Origin: Anaerolineaceae bacterium
GTDB taxonomy: Bacteria; Chloroflexota; Anaerolineae; Anaerolineales; Anaerolineaceae
DNA length: 43,654 nt
NCBI GenBank assembly: GCA_019429225.1
Contig: JAHYJK010000010.1
Span: forward strand, 1 to 43,654
Direction of reading: 5' to 3'
The notes under the pieces are model-generated. The model was given only the letters and a program-made list of their open reading frames with translations. It had not been told where the DNA came from and ran no database searches. Position numbers and translations under genes: made by a program. Positions 35,077 to 43,255 of this stretch are shown here, piece by piece. Numbering within the stretch: the stretch's first letter is position 1; the number at the start of each line of letters is the position of its first letter.

Positions 35077-35634
35077 ATGCCACAAGATCGAACGCGGAAA
35101 TTGGTTATTACTGGTGTAATGGGTGCGATAACGATTCTTTTAGGTGTGACCCATTGGGGATTTATCCCCTGGTTTGGTGGAATTTCCTTAACCATTATGC
35201 ATGTGCCGGTGATTATTGCTGCCATTCTGGAAGGACCGGTGGTCGGTCTGGGGGTTGGGCTGATTTTTGGTATTTTTAGCATGATTCAGGCAGCGGTAGC
35301 TCCATCTTCACCAGCAGATGTGTGGTTTACCAATCCAGTGCTGGCTGTTTTGCCGCGCCTTTTCATTGGACCGGTAGCCTACTATGTTTGGAAATTACTG
35401 GAACGCATCCCGGTGTTTGGTTTAATCGTCTCCGGTGTTGCAGGTAGTCTGACCAACACTATCCTGGTTTTAGGTGTTATCGGTCTGATGGGGTTATTAC
35501 CCTGGGCAGTTTTGGGTGGCATTGTGATTTCGAATGGATTGCTGGAAGCAGGTGTGTCAGCTTTTATTGTGCTGGTTGTGGTTGCAGCCTGGCGCAGAAT
35601 CAAAGTCGGCAAGCGCCAGGGATCCGATTTATAA
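35077..35634 (+). CDS. ECF transporter S component (vitamin-type, substrate unknown)
   Basis: This is a 185-residue membrane protein with about six helices. The N-terminal RKLVITGVMGAITILLG and the ISLTIMHVPVIIAAILEGP and LPRLFIGPVAYYVW segments are typical of substrate-binding S components of the pantothenate/folate-like group. S components capture the vitamin and dock on EcfT with two ATPases. A strong AAGGAGG precedes the ATG. EcfT and fused EcfA lie immediately downstream on the opposite strand, with a 6-base overlap of the 3' ends. Pantothenate or another B vitamin is a guess from sequence style only. Confidence 0.8.
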   Translation: MPQDRTRKLVITGVMGAITILLGVTHWGFIPWFGGISLTIMHVPVIIAAILEGPVVGLGVGLIFGIFSMIQAAVAPSSPADVWFTNPVLAVLPRLFIGPVAYYVWKLLERIPVFGLIVSGVAGSLTNTILVLGVIGLMGLLPWAVLGGIVISNGLLEAGVSAFIVLVVVAAWRRIKVGKRQGSDL

Positions 35635-36450
35635 AAAGAGTAACAAAGCAGAGATGATCAAGGCGGCGACCAGCAGGAAGCCGTCTTGTGCTTTGAATGT
35701 AAGTTGCCGGTAAGCTCCCCGCGTAAGATGGTTGCCATAACCCCGCGAGTCCATTGCCAATGCCATGGTTTCTGCTTTTTGCAGGCTGGTCAGGAACATT
35801 GGCACAATGACCGGAATGATCAATTGAATTCTTTGCTTAAAATTCTGATTCTTGACACCCCAGGCAGCACCACGCGCCGCCTGAGCTTTAGCAATCTGTT
35901 CGGTTGCCTGTCCTAATAGCGGTAAGAATCGTAACGTGATTTGAACGACCATAATAAAATCTTCACTGGGAATTTTTAGCCAGTTCAGTGGCTTGAGTAA
36001 AGATTGCAATCCATATATGAGATCACTGGTGGATAGTGTGAAACTTGCCAGACTGATCGTGAGAATTAGACTAACAAAGCGCAGGATAATTGTTCCTGCT
36101 GCAAATAATCCCTGCGTGGTGATGGTAAAAGACCAGATGGATAAAATGAGTGGATTATCCACAGCTGGAGAAAATCTGAATAACTGGAAAAATGCAATAA
36201 AGATTAAGAAGGGTAATGGGGTGCGAATTCCTCTGAGTGCATTTTTGAGGGGAATATGAGAAATAAGAAAGATAAATAACACAATCAACAGACCAGCCAA
36301 CACCATGTAAGTGTTGCGCGCGAAGGTAATCGCCATCATTAAGAAGAATATCACCAGAATTTTTGCTCTTGGATCGCGTTGATGGAACCAGGAATTGGTT
36401 GGTAAATATTGGCCAAAGGAAAGATTCTGGGTGAATTCAAAATTAGCCAT
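35629..36450 (-). CDS. ecfT: ECF transporter transmembrane component EcfT
   Basis: This 273-residue membrane coupling protein links S components to the EcfA ATPases. The two ATPase-contacting coupling motifs of this family (A-R-G type) are seen around AKAQAARGAAWG and MALAMDSRGYG. About five or six helices are present. ATG 36450 is preferred: AGGTG lies 6-7 bases before it; a GTG at 36459 is an alternative. It overlaps the end of the ecfA gene by 8 bases, so both are co-translated. Its 3' end overlaps the S-gene end. Confidence 0.92.
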   Translation of the reverse strand: MANFEFTQNLSFGQYLPTNSWFHQRDPRAKILVIFFLMMAITFARNTYMVLAGLLIVLFIFLISHIPLKNALRGIRTPLPFLIFIAFFQLFRFSPAVDNPLILSIWSFTITTQGLFAAGTIILRFVSLILTISLASFTLSTSDLIYGLQSLLKPLNWLKIPSEDFIMVVQITLRFLPLLGQATEQIAKAQAARGAAWGVKNQNFKQRIQLIIPVIVPMFLTSLQKAETMALAMDSRGYGNHLTRGAYRQLTFKAQDGFLLVAALIISALLLFL

Positions 36451-38182
36451 TAAGTTCACCTAATGTTTGAAAGGCTGCCACCAATTGTTGTCCAATGATA
36501 ATATTTTCTGGCACCATCCAACCTTTTTCGTGTAAAACAGAAGCCATTTGCGCTGCGATAGGCGCAATCATCTGATATTGATGAAGCAACTCGTGAGCCG
36601 AGAGGATTTTTTCTGTATCCTGATTGCTGACCACCTTGCCTTCGGAAAGCAGTGTTACATGGTCGGTTAACAATGCCAGATCCTCCAGTTGGTGGGATGA
36701 AACCACCAGTGTTTTGCCTTCATTATGGACTCTGACCATTTGACCCAGAATCTCACGCCGGGCAATAGGATCCAGACCAGCGGTTGGTTCATCCAGCAAC
36801 ATGAGTGATGGATCCAGCACCAGGGTGGATGCCAGGGCAACTTTGCGTTTTTCACCACCTGATAAGGCAAAGGTCATCCGATCTTTGAACTCTTCAAAAT
36901 CGAGTCCAACCTGTGACATTGCCAGTTTGACTCTTTCCCGTAATTCAGCGCCAGTGATGCCCAGGACTTTGAGGCCGTAAGCAATTTCATCCCCTACATA
37001 TTGTTCAAATAACTGGTAATTGGGATTCTGAAAAACCATGCCAGTGTAACGTCGTAATTGCAGCAAATCTGTTTCCTGGTTGACTTCAAAAGGACCCACC
37101 TTGAGATCTCCTGTTTGGGGTAAGTAGAGCCCATTCAGGTGTTGCAACAAGGTTGATTTGCCTGAACCTGTTGCACCTATCAAACCGTGCACACTGCCTT
37201 CCCGAACTGTAAAACTGATATCTTCCAGGGCTTGATGGGCAAGGGGTGTATTCTGCAGGTATGTAAATGAAAGGTGGTTGCCAATGACCAGGTTTTCCTG
37301 TGTGTTTCGGAAGAAATGATGGTCATCCAGGGGTGCAAAGATTTGTGGGGCAGGTCTCGGATCAATTTGTTTCTTAAATTGCTCTACCGTTAGCGGACTC
37401 TTAATGGTTGGAATCCATGGTGTGAGTTGTTGGGCAAACCACAGAACTCTGGGTTTATCCAGATTCATTGATTTTACCAATTTATCATCCGTGAACAAAT
37501 CTTCCGGGGAACCATCAAATCGCAATCGGCCTTGATGAAGTCCGATAATTCGGTCTGCCAGGCTGGCTTCTTCCATAAAATGGGTGATCATAATCACGGT
37601 GATGCCTGATTGCTTGAGTGTTTCAATGTTCCGCAATACATCTTCTCTGCCGAAGGGATCCAGCATGGCAGTGGATTCATCAAAAATAATACAGGCTGGT
37701 TGCATTGCCAGAATGCCTGCCAGCGCTACCCTCTGCATTTGGCCTGCAGATAAGTGCTGGGGAGAGCGGGTTCGCTGATCCCACATACCGACCTGTTCCA
37801 ATGAATGTCTGACCCTTTGCTGTATTTCTAGCGTTGTAAGACCTAAATTTTCAGGGCCAAAGGCTACATCTTCTTCAATTGATGTAGCAATCATCTGTTC
37901 CTGAGGGGATTGAAATACCATTCCAATTCGCTGGTGAATTTTCATGTGGTTCGCACGCTCTTTTGTGTCGAGACCCATGATTCTGATTGTTCCAGAATCA
38001 GGTACAAAGAGCGCATTCATATGGCGAGCTAACGTTGTTTTGCCGGAACCATTTGCACCGACAATGGCAATGTGTTCCCCTTGGTTAATTTGAAAACTTA
38101 TGTCTCTGAGAGCTGGGTGGGGAGGACTACCCGGAACTGGATGTGAATAAGAAACTCGATTGACTTCGATTAATAATGCCAT
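36443..38182 (-). CDS. ecfA: Fused EcfA-EcfA' energy-coupling ATPase
   Basis: This is a 579-residue tandem of two ABC ATPase domains that usually are separate proteins (EcfA1 and EcfA2). Walker A motifs are GANGSGKTT (42-50) and GATGSGKST (336-344). Signatures are LSAGQMQ (144-150) and LSGGEKRK. Walker B is IIFDES (165-170) in the first half, an unusual D-E-S in place of D-E-P, and LMLLDEP in the second. A linker of about 60 residues (240-300) joins them. It powers vitamin uptake with EcfT. The ribosome site before the ATG is weak. Fusions of this kind are known in other bacteria. Confidence 0.94.
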   Translation of the reverse strand: MALLIEVNRVSYSHPVPGSPPHPALRDISFQINQGEHIAIVGANGSGKTTLARHMNALFVPDSGTIRIMGLDTKERANHMKIHQRIGMVFQSPQEQMIATSIEEDVAFGPENLGLTTLEIQQRVRHSLEQVGMWDQRTRSPQHLSAGQMQRVALAGILAMQPACIIFDESTAMLDPFGREDVLRNIETLKQSGITVIMITHFMEEASLADRIIGLHQGRLRFDGSPEDLFTDDKLVKSMNLDKPRVLWFAQQLTPWIPTIKSPLTVEQFKKQIDPRPAPQIFAPLDDHHFFRNTQENLVIGNHLSFTYLQNTPLAHQALEDISFTVREGSVHGLIGATGSGKSTLLQHLNGLYLPQTGDLKVGPFEVNQETDLLQLRRYTGMVFQNPNYQLFEQYVGDEIAYGLKVLGITGAELRERVKLAMSQVGLDFEEFKDRMTFALSGGEKRKVALASTLVLDPSLMLLDEPTAGLDPIARREILGQMVRVHNEGKTLVVSSHQLEDLALLTDHVTLLSEGKVVSNQDTEKILSAHELLHQYQMIAPIAAQMASVLHEKGWMVPENIIIGQQLVAAFQTLGELNG

Positions 38183-38282
38183 GCCAGGTTATTCAACCAA
38201 TAGCCTTTTCTCTATTATCATAATGCAAATAAGATTGTGACTAAGTTATTTCCTCTTGTTCGGGTTATTGTATCATAGAGCA

Positions 38283-38561
38283 TCATTTCTTACGCTTATT
38301 TAGCTCATCGGCGATGGCATTTAATGGTATTCCTTTTTGAACCAGAAGAACGAGAATGTGGTACGTCAGGTCAGAGATTTCTTCCACAAGTCTTTGATCG
38401 CCCTGTCCTTTGGCTGCCAGTATGATTTCGATGGCTTCCTCACCAATTTTTTTAACGATTTCATCTTCGCCAGCCTGCAATAAACGAGCTGTGTAAGAAG
38501 TATTTGGATCAGCAGATTTTCTGGTTTCTAAAGTTTGGTAAAGATCGTTGAGTGAATTCAT
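38283..38561 (-). CDS. hisE: Phosphoribosyl-ATP pyrophosphatase
   Basis: This 92-residue all-alpha MazG-like enzyme hydrolyses phosphoribosyl-ATP to the AMP form, step 2 of histidine synthesis. The block NTSYTARLLQAGEDEIVKK and KIGEEAIEIILAAKG, then LVEEISDLTYH, are the metal-binding helices. GGAG precedes the ATG. It is the last gene of the his operon, 30 bases after hisI; it is separate from hisI rather than fused, as in enteric bacteria. No clear terminator is visible in the 100 bases after it. Confidence 0.95.
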   Translation of the reverse strand: MNSLNDLYQTLETRKSADPNTSYTARLLQAGEDEIVKKIGEEAIEIILAAKGQGDQRLVEEISDLTYHILVLLVQKGIPLNAIADELNKRKK

Positions 38562-38591
38562 TTTTACTCCAGTGATATGATTTTGATACTT

Positions 38592-38918
38592 TTACTTTTG
38601 GTAATTGATTTCTGTATAAAAACAGCTCGTATTCCCTGTATGACAGGTTGGACCTGCAGGTTTTGCCAGGAATAAAAGAGAGTCCTGATCACAATCCACA
38701 AACATTTTTTGCATAGAGAGATAATTTCCACTGGTTTCCCCTTTGGTCCATAACTTTTTCCTGCTACGGGACCAGAACGTGATCAGACCAGTTTCCAGTG
38801 TTTTTTCCAGGGCTGTAATGTTCATCCATCCTAGCATCAAGACCTGTTGGGTGTCATTATCCTGGATAATGGCCGGGATGAGCCCATTTTGGTCAAATTT
38901 CAATTTTGAAACATCCAT
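38592..38918 (-). CDS. hisI: Phosphoribosyl-AMP cyclohydrolase
   Basis: This 108-residue enzyme opens the purine ring of phosphoribosyl-AMP, step 3 of histidine synthesis. Zinc and magnesium ligands are visible: DCDQD (75-79, with Cys76), Cys92 and Cys99 in PTCHTGNTSCFY. SRSRKKLWTKGETSGN (51-66) is the family signature. AAGGATGG precedes the ATG. Its start is one base after the hisF stop, so the two are translationally coupled. Confidence 0.96.
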   Translation of the reverse strand: MDVSKLKFDQNGLIPAIIQDNDTQQVLMLGWMNITALEKTLETGLITFWSRSRKKLWTKGETSGNYLSMQKMFVDCDQDSLLFLAKPAGPTCHTGNTSCFYTEINYQK

Positions 38919-38919
38919 T

Positions 38920-39693
38920 TCATACCATCCTTATGGGGAGATTTTGATTTGCCAGGTATAGTTTTAATTCCCTGATTTTCATTTGACCATCGTGAAATAG
39001 AGAAGCTGCCAGGGCTGCGTCAGCTCCAATAGAGAGAACATCAGCAAAGTGTTGCATCGAGCCTGCTCCCCCTGAAGCGATCAAGGGAACATTGACCAAT
39101 TCTGAAACTGCCTGATTAAGTTCCAGATCATATCCTGAAAGGGTTCCATCGCGATCCATGCTGGTTAAGAGGATTTCGCCTGCGCCCAGGTCTACCGCCT
39201 GTTTAATCCAATCGAGAACATCTATTCCGGTAGGTTTTCGGCCACCATTGATGAAAACTTCCCATTTGGAGTCTTTCGATTCCTGGGTTTGGATTCTTCG
39301 GGCATCCACAGCCAACACAATACATTGACTGCCAAACATGGCTGCACCCTGCTTGATGATCTCAGGGTTAAGGACTGCTGCTGAATTAATGCTGATCTTA
39401 TCTGCCCCTGCTAATAAGATTTTTCGCATATCTTCTACAGAGCGAATGCCACCACCCACCGTTAATGGGATATGAATCTGGTTGGCAACTTCCCGAACGA
39501 CATGTACAACCGTTTCGTGACCAAAAGCTGTGGCAGATATATCCAGAAAAACCAATTCATCAGCACCTTCATCATTGTAAACTCTTGCCTGGTCGACGGG
39601 ATCGCCAGCATCGCGAATATTGACAAAATTGATCCCTTTCACCACACGACCATCTTTTATGTCCAGACATGGAATAATTCTTTTTGCTAACAT
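38920..39693 (-). CDS. hisF: Imidazole glycerol phosphate synthase, cyclase subunit HisF
   Basis: This 257-residue TIM barrel closes the imidazole ring using ammonia from HisH, giving imidazole glycerol phosphate and AICAR. The catalytic pair is Asp11 ([13 protein letters not shown]) and Asp129 (LAVDARR). Phosphate-binding loops TVGGGIRS and SGGAGS are present. Between strands an insert of about ten residues (133-142) carries the sequence [13 protein letters not shown] precedes the start, and the gene begins 4 bases after hisA. Confidence 0.97.
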   Translation of the reverse strand: MLAKRIIPCLDIKDGRVVKGINFVNIRDAGDPVDQARVYNDEGADELVFLDISATAFGHETVVHVVREVANQIHIPLTVGGGIRSVEDMRKILLAGADKISINSAAVLNPEIIKQGAAMFGSQCIVLAVDARRIQTQESKDSKWEVFINGGRKPTGIDVLDWIKQAVDLGAGEILLTSMDRDGTLSGYDLELNQAVSELVNVPLIASGGAGSMQHFADVLSIGADAALAASLFHDGQMKIRELKLYLANQNLPIRMV

Positions 39694-39697
39694 TCAT

Positions 39698-40435
39698 TCA
39701 CTCCTGCAGATTGAAAATGGTGTGGGGATCGATACTTTGTTCATAAAGTGCCCTGCCAATGATGACTCCTGATAAACCAGCTTTTTTCACTGCCAACACA
39801 TCTTCATTGGAATAAATACCACCGGAGGCAATCACATCCAATCCACTTTTTTGAGCCAACTCGACGGTTGAATTCAGATTGACACCGCCACCGACACCAT
39901 CCCGGCTGATATCTGTGTAAATAATAGTTTTTACTCCAATCCGCCTTAAGTTTTGTGAAAGGGTTAACGCATCCAAAGGTTGATCTACCGTCCAACCATG
40001 GGTGCGAACCACTCCATCACGAGCATCGATACCGATGATGATTTTCTCATGGCCGAATTCCTGGATGGCGATTTCCACCATATCCAGCTTCTCAACCGCA
40101 ATGGTTCCCAGAATGACTCTGTGGATACCCAGATCCAGGGTTTGTTTGATCATTTCCAGAGATCGTAAACCACCACCCATTTGTATGTTGATGGGGTTAT
40201 CTTTAGTTTCCAAAAGTATCCTTTTGATTGCTTTGATATTTTTATTATCTTCATCATCAAACGCTCCATCCAGGTTTACAACGTGAAGCCATTTTGCTCC
40301 TACATCCAACCATTTTTTTGCCATTTTTTCAGGTTCAGATGAATAAATCGTTTTTTGGGAGGGGTCACCCTGCTTCAAACGGACAACATTGCCATTCATT
40401 AAATCAATCGCTGGATAAACCGTAAATTTTCTCAT
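39698..40435 (-). CDS. hisA: Phosphoribosylformimino-AICAR isomerase HisA
   Basis: This 245-residue TIM barrel carries out the Amadori rearrangement in step 4 of histidine synthesis. Catalytic Asp11 (PAIDLMNGNVVRLKQGD) and Asp137 (IGIDARDGVV) are the HisA pair. Phosphate loops MGGGLRS and ASGGIYS are intact. Its ATG overlaps the hisH stop by one base. No PriA-type dual features (fused TrpF role) can be judged from sequence alone. Confidence 0.96.
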   Translation of the reverse strand: MRKFTVYPAIDLMNGNVVRLKQGDPSQKTIYSSEPEKMAKKWLDVGAKWLHVVNLDGAFDDEDNKNIKAIKRILLETKDNPINIQMGGGLRSLEMIKQTLDLGIHRVILGTIAVEKLDMVEIAIQEFGHEKIIIGIDARDGVVRTHGWTVDQPLDALTLSQNLRRIGVKTIIYTDISRDGVGGGVNLNSTVELAQKSGLDVIASGGIYSNEDVLAVKKAGLSGVIIGRALYEQSIDPHTIFNLQE

Positions 40436-41073
40436 CAGGATTTCCTACCTGAATTGACGAAATTGCTTAATACTTGAATACCGACTTTCTGACTTTTTTC
40501 CGGGTGGAATTGAACGCCATAAACATTCTCTCTTTGAACAATGCTACAAAAATCGATTCCATAGTCGGTGGTAGCAGCAATATCATCAGGGTTCTCAGGA
40601 ACACAGTAATATGAGTGGTTGAAATAAACATAATTTCCTGGATTGATATTCTGGAGCAAAAGTACTTCCTCATGGAACCATAGTTGATTCCAGCCGGTAT
40701 GAGGAATCTTTAAATCAGGCATATTTTGGAATAATTTTACAGTGCCCGGTAAAATTCCCAGCCCGGCATGCTTTCCATTTTCTTCACTGAAATCAAAAAA
40801 AGCTTGCATTCCGACACAAATACCTAATAATGGATTTCCTTTTTTGACAAAATTATCAATCGCATCGACTAAATTTCTGTTCAGCAAACCTTGCATAAAA
40901 CCGGAGAATGCACCTACACCTGGCAAGATGATGCGATCTGCCTTAAAAACATCTTCTGGTTTGTCACTGATAACAATCTGATCGGAAATGGTTCGGAGCG
41001 TATGGAAAACTGAATGCAGATTGCCAGTTCCTGCATCGATCAACAATATGGGGATGGATTGCTTGCTCATCAT
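40435..41073 (-). CDS. hisH: Imidazole glycerol phosphate synthase, glutamine amidotransferase subunit HisH
   Basis: This 212-residue class I glutaminase feeds ammonia to HisF. The nucleophile is Cys86 in GICVGMQ, with His190 and Glu192 in FHPEKSQ. DAGTGNLHSV (13-22) and the LPGVGAF oxyanion region (50-56) are standard. The open frame extends to 41133, but the extra 20 residues fall inside hisB; ATG 41073 overlaps the hisB stop by one base (TAATG), with a second ATG directly after. The ribosome site is weak, which fits coupling to hisB. Confidence 0.95.
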   Translation of the reverse strand: MMSKQSIPILLIDAGTGNLHSVFHTLRTISDQIVISDKPEDVFKADRIILPGVGAFSGFMQGLLNRNLVDAIDNFVKKGNPLLGICVGMQAFFDFSEENGKHAGLGILPGTVKLFQNMPDLKIPHTGWNQLWFHEEVLLLQNINPGNYVYFNHSYYCVPENPDDIAATTDYGIDFCSIVQRENVYGVQFHPEKSQKVGIQVLSNFVNSGRKS

Positions 41074-42161
41074 TAAAAAATCTTTTCTTTGGTGGATGGA
41101 ATCTGATCCAAACGGCGCATATCCAGACTGCAAGCCTGATCCAGTGCTCTTGCCAGCGCTTTGAAAATCGCTTCACACATGTGGTGATTATCTTTTCCAG
41201 CCTGCACCTGAATATAAAGATTACAGCGAGCCGCAATGGCAAATGACTCCAGAAAATGTTCAAATAATGAGACAGGAATTTCAGTAATATTTTCGCCATT
41301 CCACTTGCTCTGGATCACAAAATAAGGTCGACCCGAGAAATCAATGGTTACAGTCGCCAGGCTTTCATCCATGGGCACGGATGTGGATGCCATGCGGTTA
41401 ATGCCTTTTTTGTCTCCCAAAGCCAGGCGAAAAGCATCACCCAGAATGATGCCACAGTCTTCCATGGTGTGGTGCTGATCAATCTCAAGATCGCCGTTGG
41501 CAACAAGTTCTATATCAAATAAACCGTGTTTCGCAATTTGACTGAGCATATGATCCAGAAATGGAATTCTGGTAATGATGTTGGATTTTCCACTACCGTC
41601 CAATGCCAGATTAACCCTGATTTGCGTCTCTGCAGTATCACGAGATAAAGCGGACTGCCGAATATTCATCGTCTGAAGATAAGTTTGCCATGAAGTTTCG
41701 ATCCCTAAGGTTTTGGCAATGGTGCGTATATTTTCAACTTCGAGGATATCTGTAAGTACTTGTAAAGCGACAAAAAATCCATTGAGTGGGTTGCGGGTGT
41801 TTGATTTCCATTGATTGGGTTGGTTGATCAAATTAATGATGGATATGCCTTCATGAAACCCATAGAATGTTGAAACGGACCCTGACCCCTGTACCCAGGT
41901 TAACCAATGGATGTCCGTCATTAATTTTTCATATCCAGCAGAACCGGGTAATACGAGGATATCGAATCCAGATAAAGGTAATCCAACAAAACTGGCGTTG
42001 ATCGTGATACCAGTTTCCTGCGTTTTTTGTGGCAGGAAACTGCAGATCTCAAATTGGATATTCAAATCGGAGAATAATTGTTTCGCAAGGGTGAAGGTCT
42101 GGATTAATCCAGCAATATCCATAATAGATGCTGAGGGTGAATAGATAATTCCTATTTTCAT
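41073..42161 (-). CDS. hisB: DJ-1/PfpI-like domain fused to imidazoleglycerol-phosphate dehydratase
   Basis: This is a 362-residue fusion. Residues 165-362 form a complete IGP dehydratase, the sixth step of histidine synthesis, with metal ligands DHML (His204), DQHHTMED (His230, His231), Glu234, His302, and DNHHMCEA (His326, His327). Residues 1-155 resemble a DJ-1/PfpI (GATase-1-like) domain: MKIGIIYSPSASIMDIAGL, DILVLPGSAG (67-76) and the closing helix NGFFVALQVLTDILEVENI. The usual nucleophile cysteine is missing and the middle seems shortened. No ribosome site precedes Met165, so a separate HisB start is unlikely. E. coli HisB instead has a HAD phosphatase domain. It overlaps hisC by 4 bases. 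Confidence 0.9.
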   Translation of the reverse strand: MKIGIIYSPSASIMDIAGLIQTFTLAKQLFSDLNIQFEICSFLPQKTQETGITINASFVGLPLSGFDILVLPGSAGYEKLMTDIHWLTWVQGSGSVSTFYGFHEGISIINLINQPNQWKSNTRNPLNGFFVALQVLTDILEVENIRTIAKTLGIETSWQTYLQTMNIRQSALSRDTAETQIRVNLALDGSGKSNIITRIPFLDHMLSQIAKHGLFDIELVANGDLEIDQHHTMEDCGIILGDAFRLALGDKKGINRMASTSVPMDESLATVTIDFSGRPYFVIQSKWNGENITEIPVSLFEHFLESFAIAARCNLYIQVQAGKDNHHMCEAIFKALARALDQACSLDMRRLDQIPSTKEKIF

Positions 42162-43255
42162 ATTAGTTCCTCCAAAGCCTGCATCAGACGCAGGTGATCA
42201 GCAGGTTTCCCAACGCTGATGCGGATGTAATTTTCCAACAAAGGTGTTTCGTAATAGCGCACCATGATACCTTTTTCCAAAAGGTAATTCTTGAGATAGG
42301 AAGCAGGGAAATTCTTTACACGGCAAAGAATAAAGTTTGCTTCCGTAGGGACTGGCTCTAAATAGGGTAGTGCGGAGAGCATTCCGAATAGCTTTTTCTG
42401 ATCCTGCCGGATTTTGATCACATTTTTTGCGAGGAAATCAAGAGACCTCAGTGATTCAATTGCAGCCTGATTGGCAGCAACATTTACATTATAGGGTTGT
42501 TTGGCTGCCCATAAGGCTGGCATTAACCATTCTGGAAAAGCTCCGTAACCCACTCGCAAGCCTGCAAGACCTGCCCATTTGCTGAAGGTGCGCAAAACAA
42601 CCAGATTTTCATACGAGGGTACCCACTCAATGTGACTCTTATTTCTCCAATCTGCAGGCGTATCGCCTGTGAATTCAATATACGCTTCGTCCAGGACAAC
42701 TAATACAGGTAATTCCAGAATCTGTTTCAGGTCTTCATCCGAAATCAGGCTACCGTCAGGGTTATTGGGACTGGTGAGGAATAATATCCTGGCTGAATTT
42801 TCTGCAACCGCTTCGTGAATTTTATTGGTATTTATTGAGAAATCATTGTTTCTTGTTACTTCAAAAACAATACCATTATTCAAACGGGTATCAAATGGAT
42901 ACATTCCAAAGGTGGGTGGGCAATTAATGACGACCTCACCTGGCTCGAGCATCACGCGCAACAATAAATCAATTAATTCATCTGCGCCTGCACCTGCCAG
43001 CAATAAGTCCTGATCCACTCCTGTGAACTCAGACAGTTTTGCTCTTAATGCCCGGCTTTCCGGATCTGGATAAATATTGATATTTTTAAGGTTTGTTAAA
43101 ACTTTTTTAACAGCTGGTGCGGGACCATAGGGGTTTTCATTGGCATCCAGCTTGACAATATCTTCTGGCTTCCGACCCAGTCGTTCCGAAAGCACTTCAA
43201 ATGGCTCAATGGGTATATATTTTTGAAAATTGCGAAAGCGTTCAGCGGGTTTCAT
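42158..43255 (-). CDS. hisC: Histidinol-phosphate aminotransferase
   Basis: This 365-residue fold-type I PLP enzyme transfers an amino group from glutamate to imidazole acetol phosphate. The PLP lysine is Lys226 in TFSKWAGLAGLRVGY, Asp189 binds the pyridine nitrogen (VLDEAYIEF) and SPNNPDGS (162-169) is the Asn loop. DANENPYGP (37-45) is the substrate-binding N-terminus. It overlaps hisD upstream and hisB downstream by 4 bases each (ATGA type), so the three are translationally coupled. Confidence 0.96.
   Translation of the reverse strand: MKPAERFRNFQKYIPIEPFEVLSERLGRKPEDIVKLDANENPYGPAPAVKKVLTNLKNINIYPDPESRALRAKLSEFTGVDQDLLLAGAGADELIDLLLRVMLEPGEVVINCPPTFGMYPFDTRLNNGIVFEVTRNNDFSINTNKIHEAVAENSARILFLTSPNNPDGSLISDEDLKQILELPVLVVLDEAYIEFTGDTPADWRNKSHIEWVPSYENLVVLRTFSKWAGLAGLRVGYGAFPEWLMPALWAAKQPYNVNVAANQAAIESLRSLDFLAKNVIKIRQDQKKLFGMLSALPYLEPVPTEANFILCRVKNFPASYLKNYLLEKGIMVRYYETPLLENYIRISVGKPADHLRLMQALEELI

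Noticed and set aside
41074-41133. Longer hisH start inside hisB
   Set aside because: The extra 20 residues are out-of-frame hisB sequence and are absent from HisH proteins.
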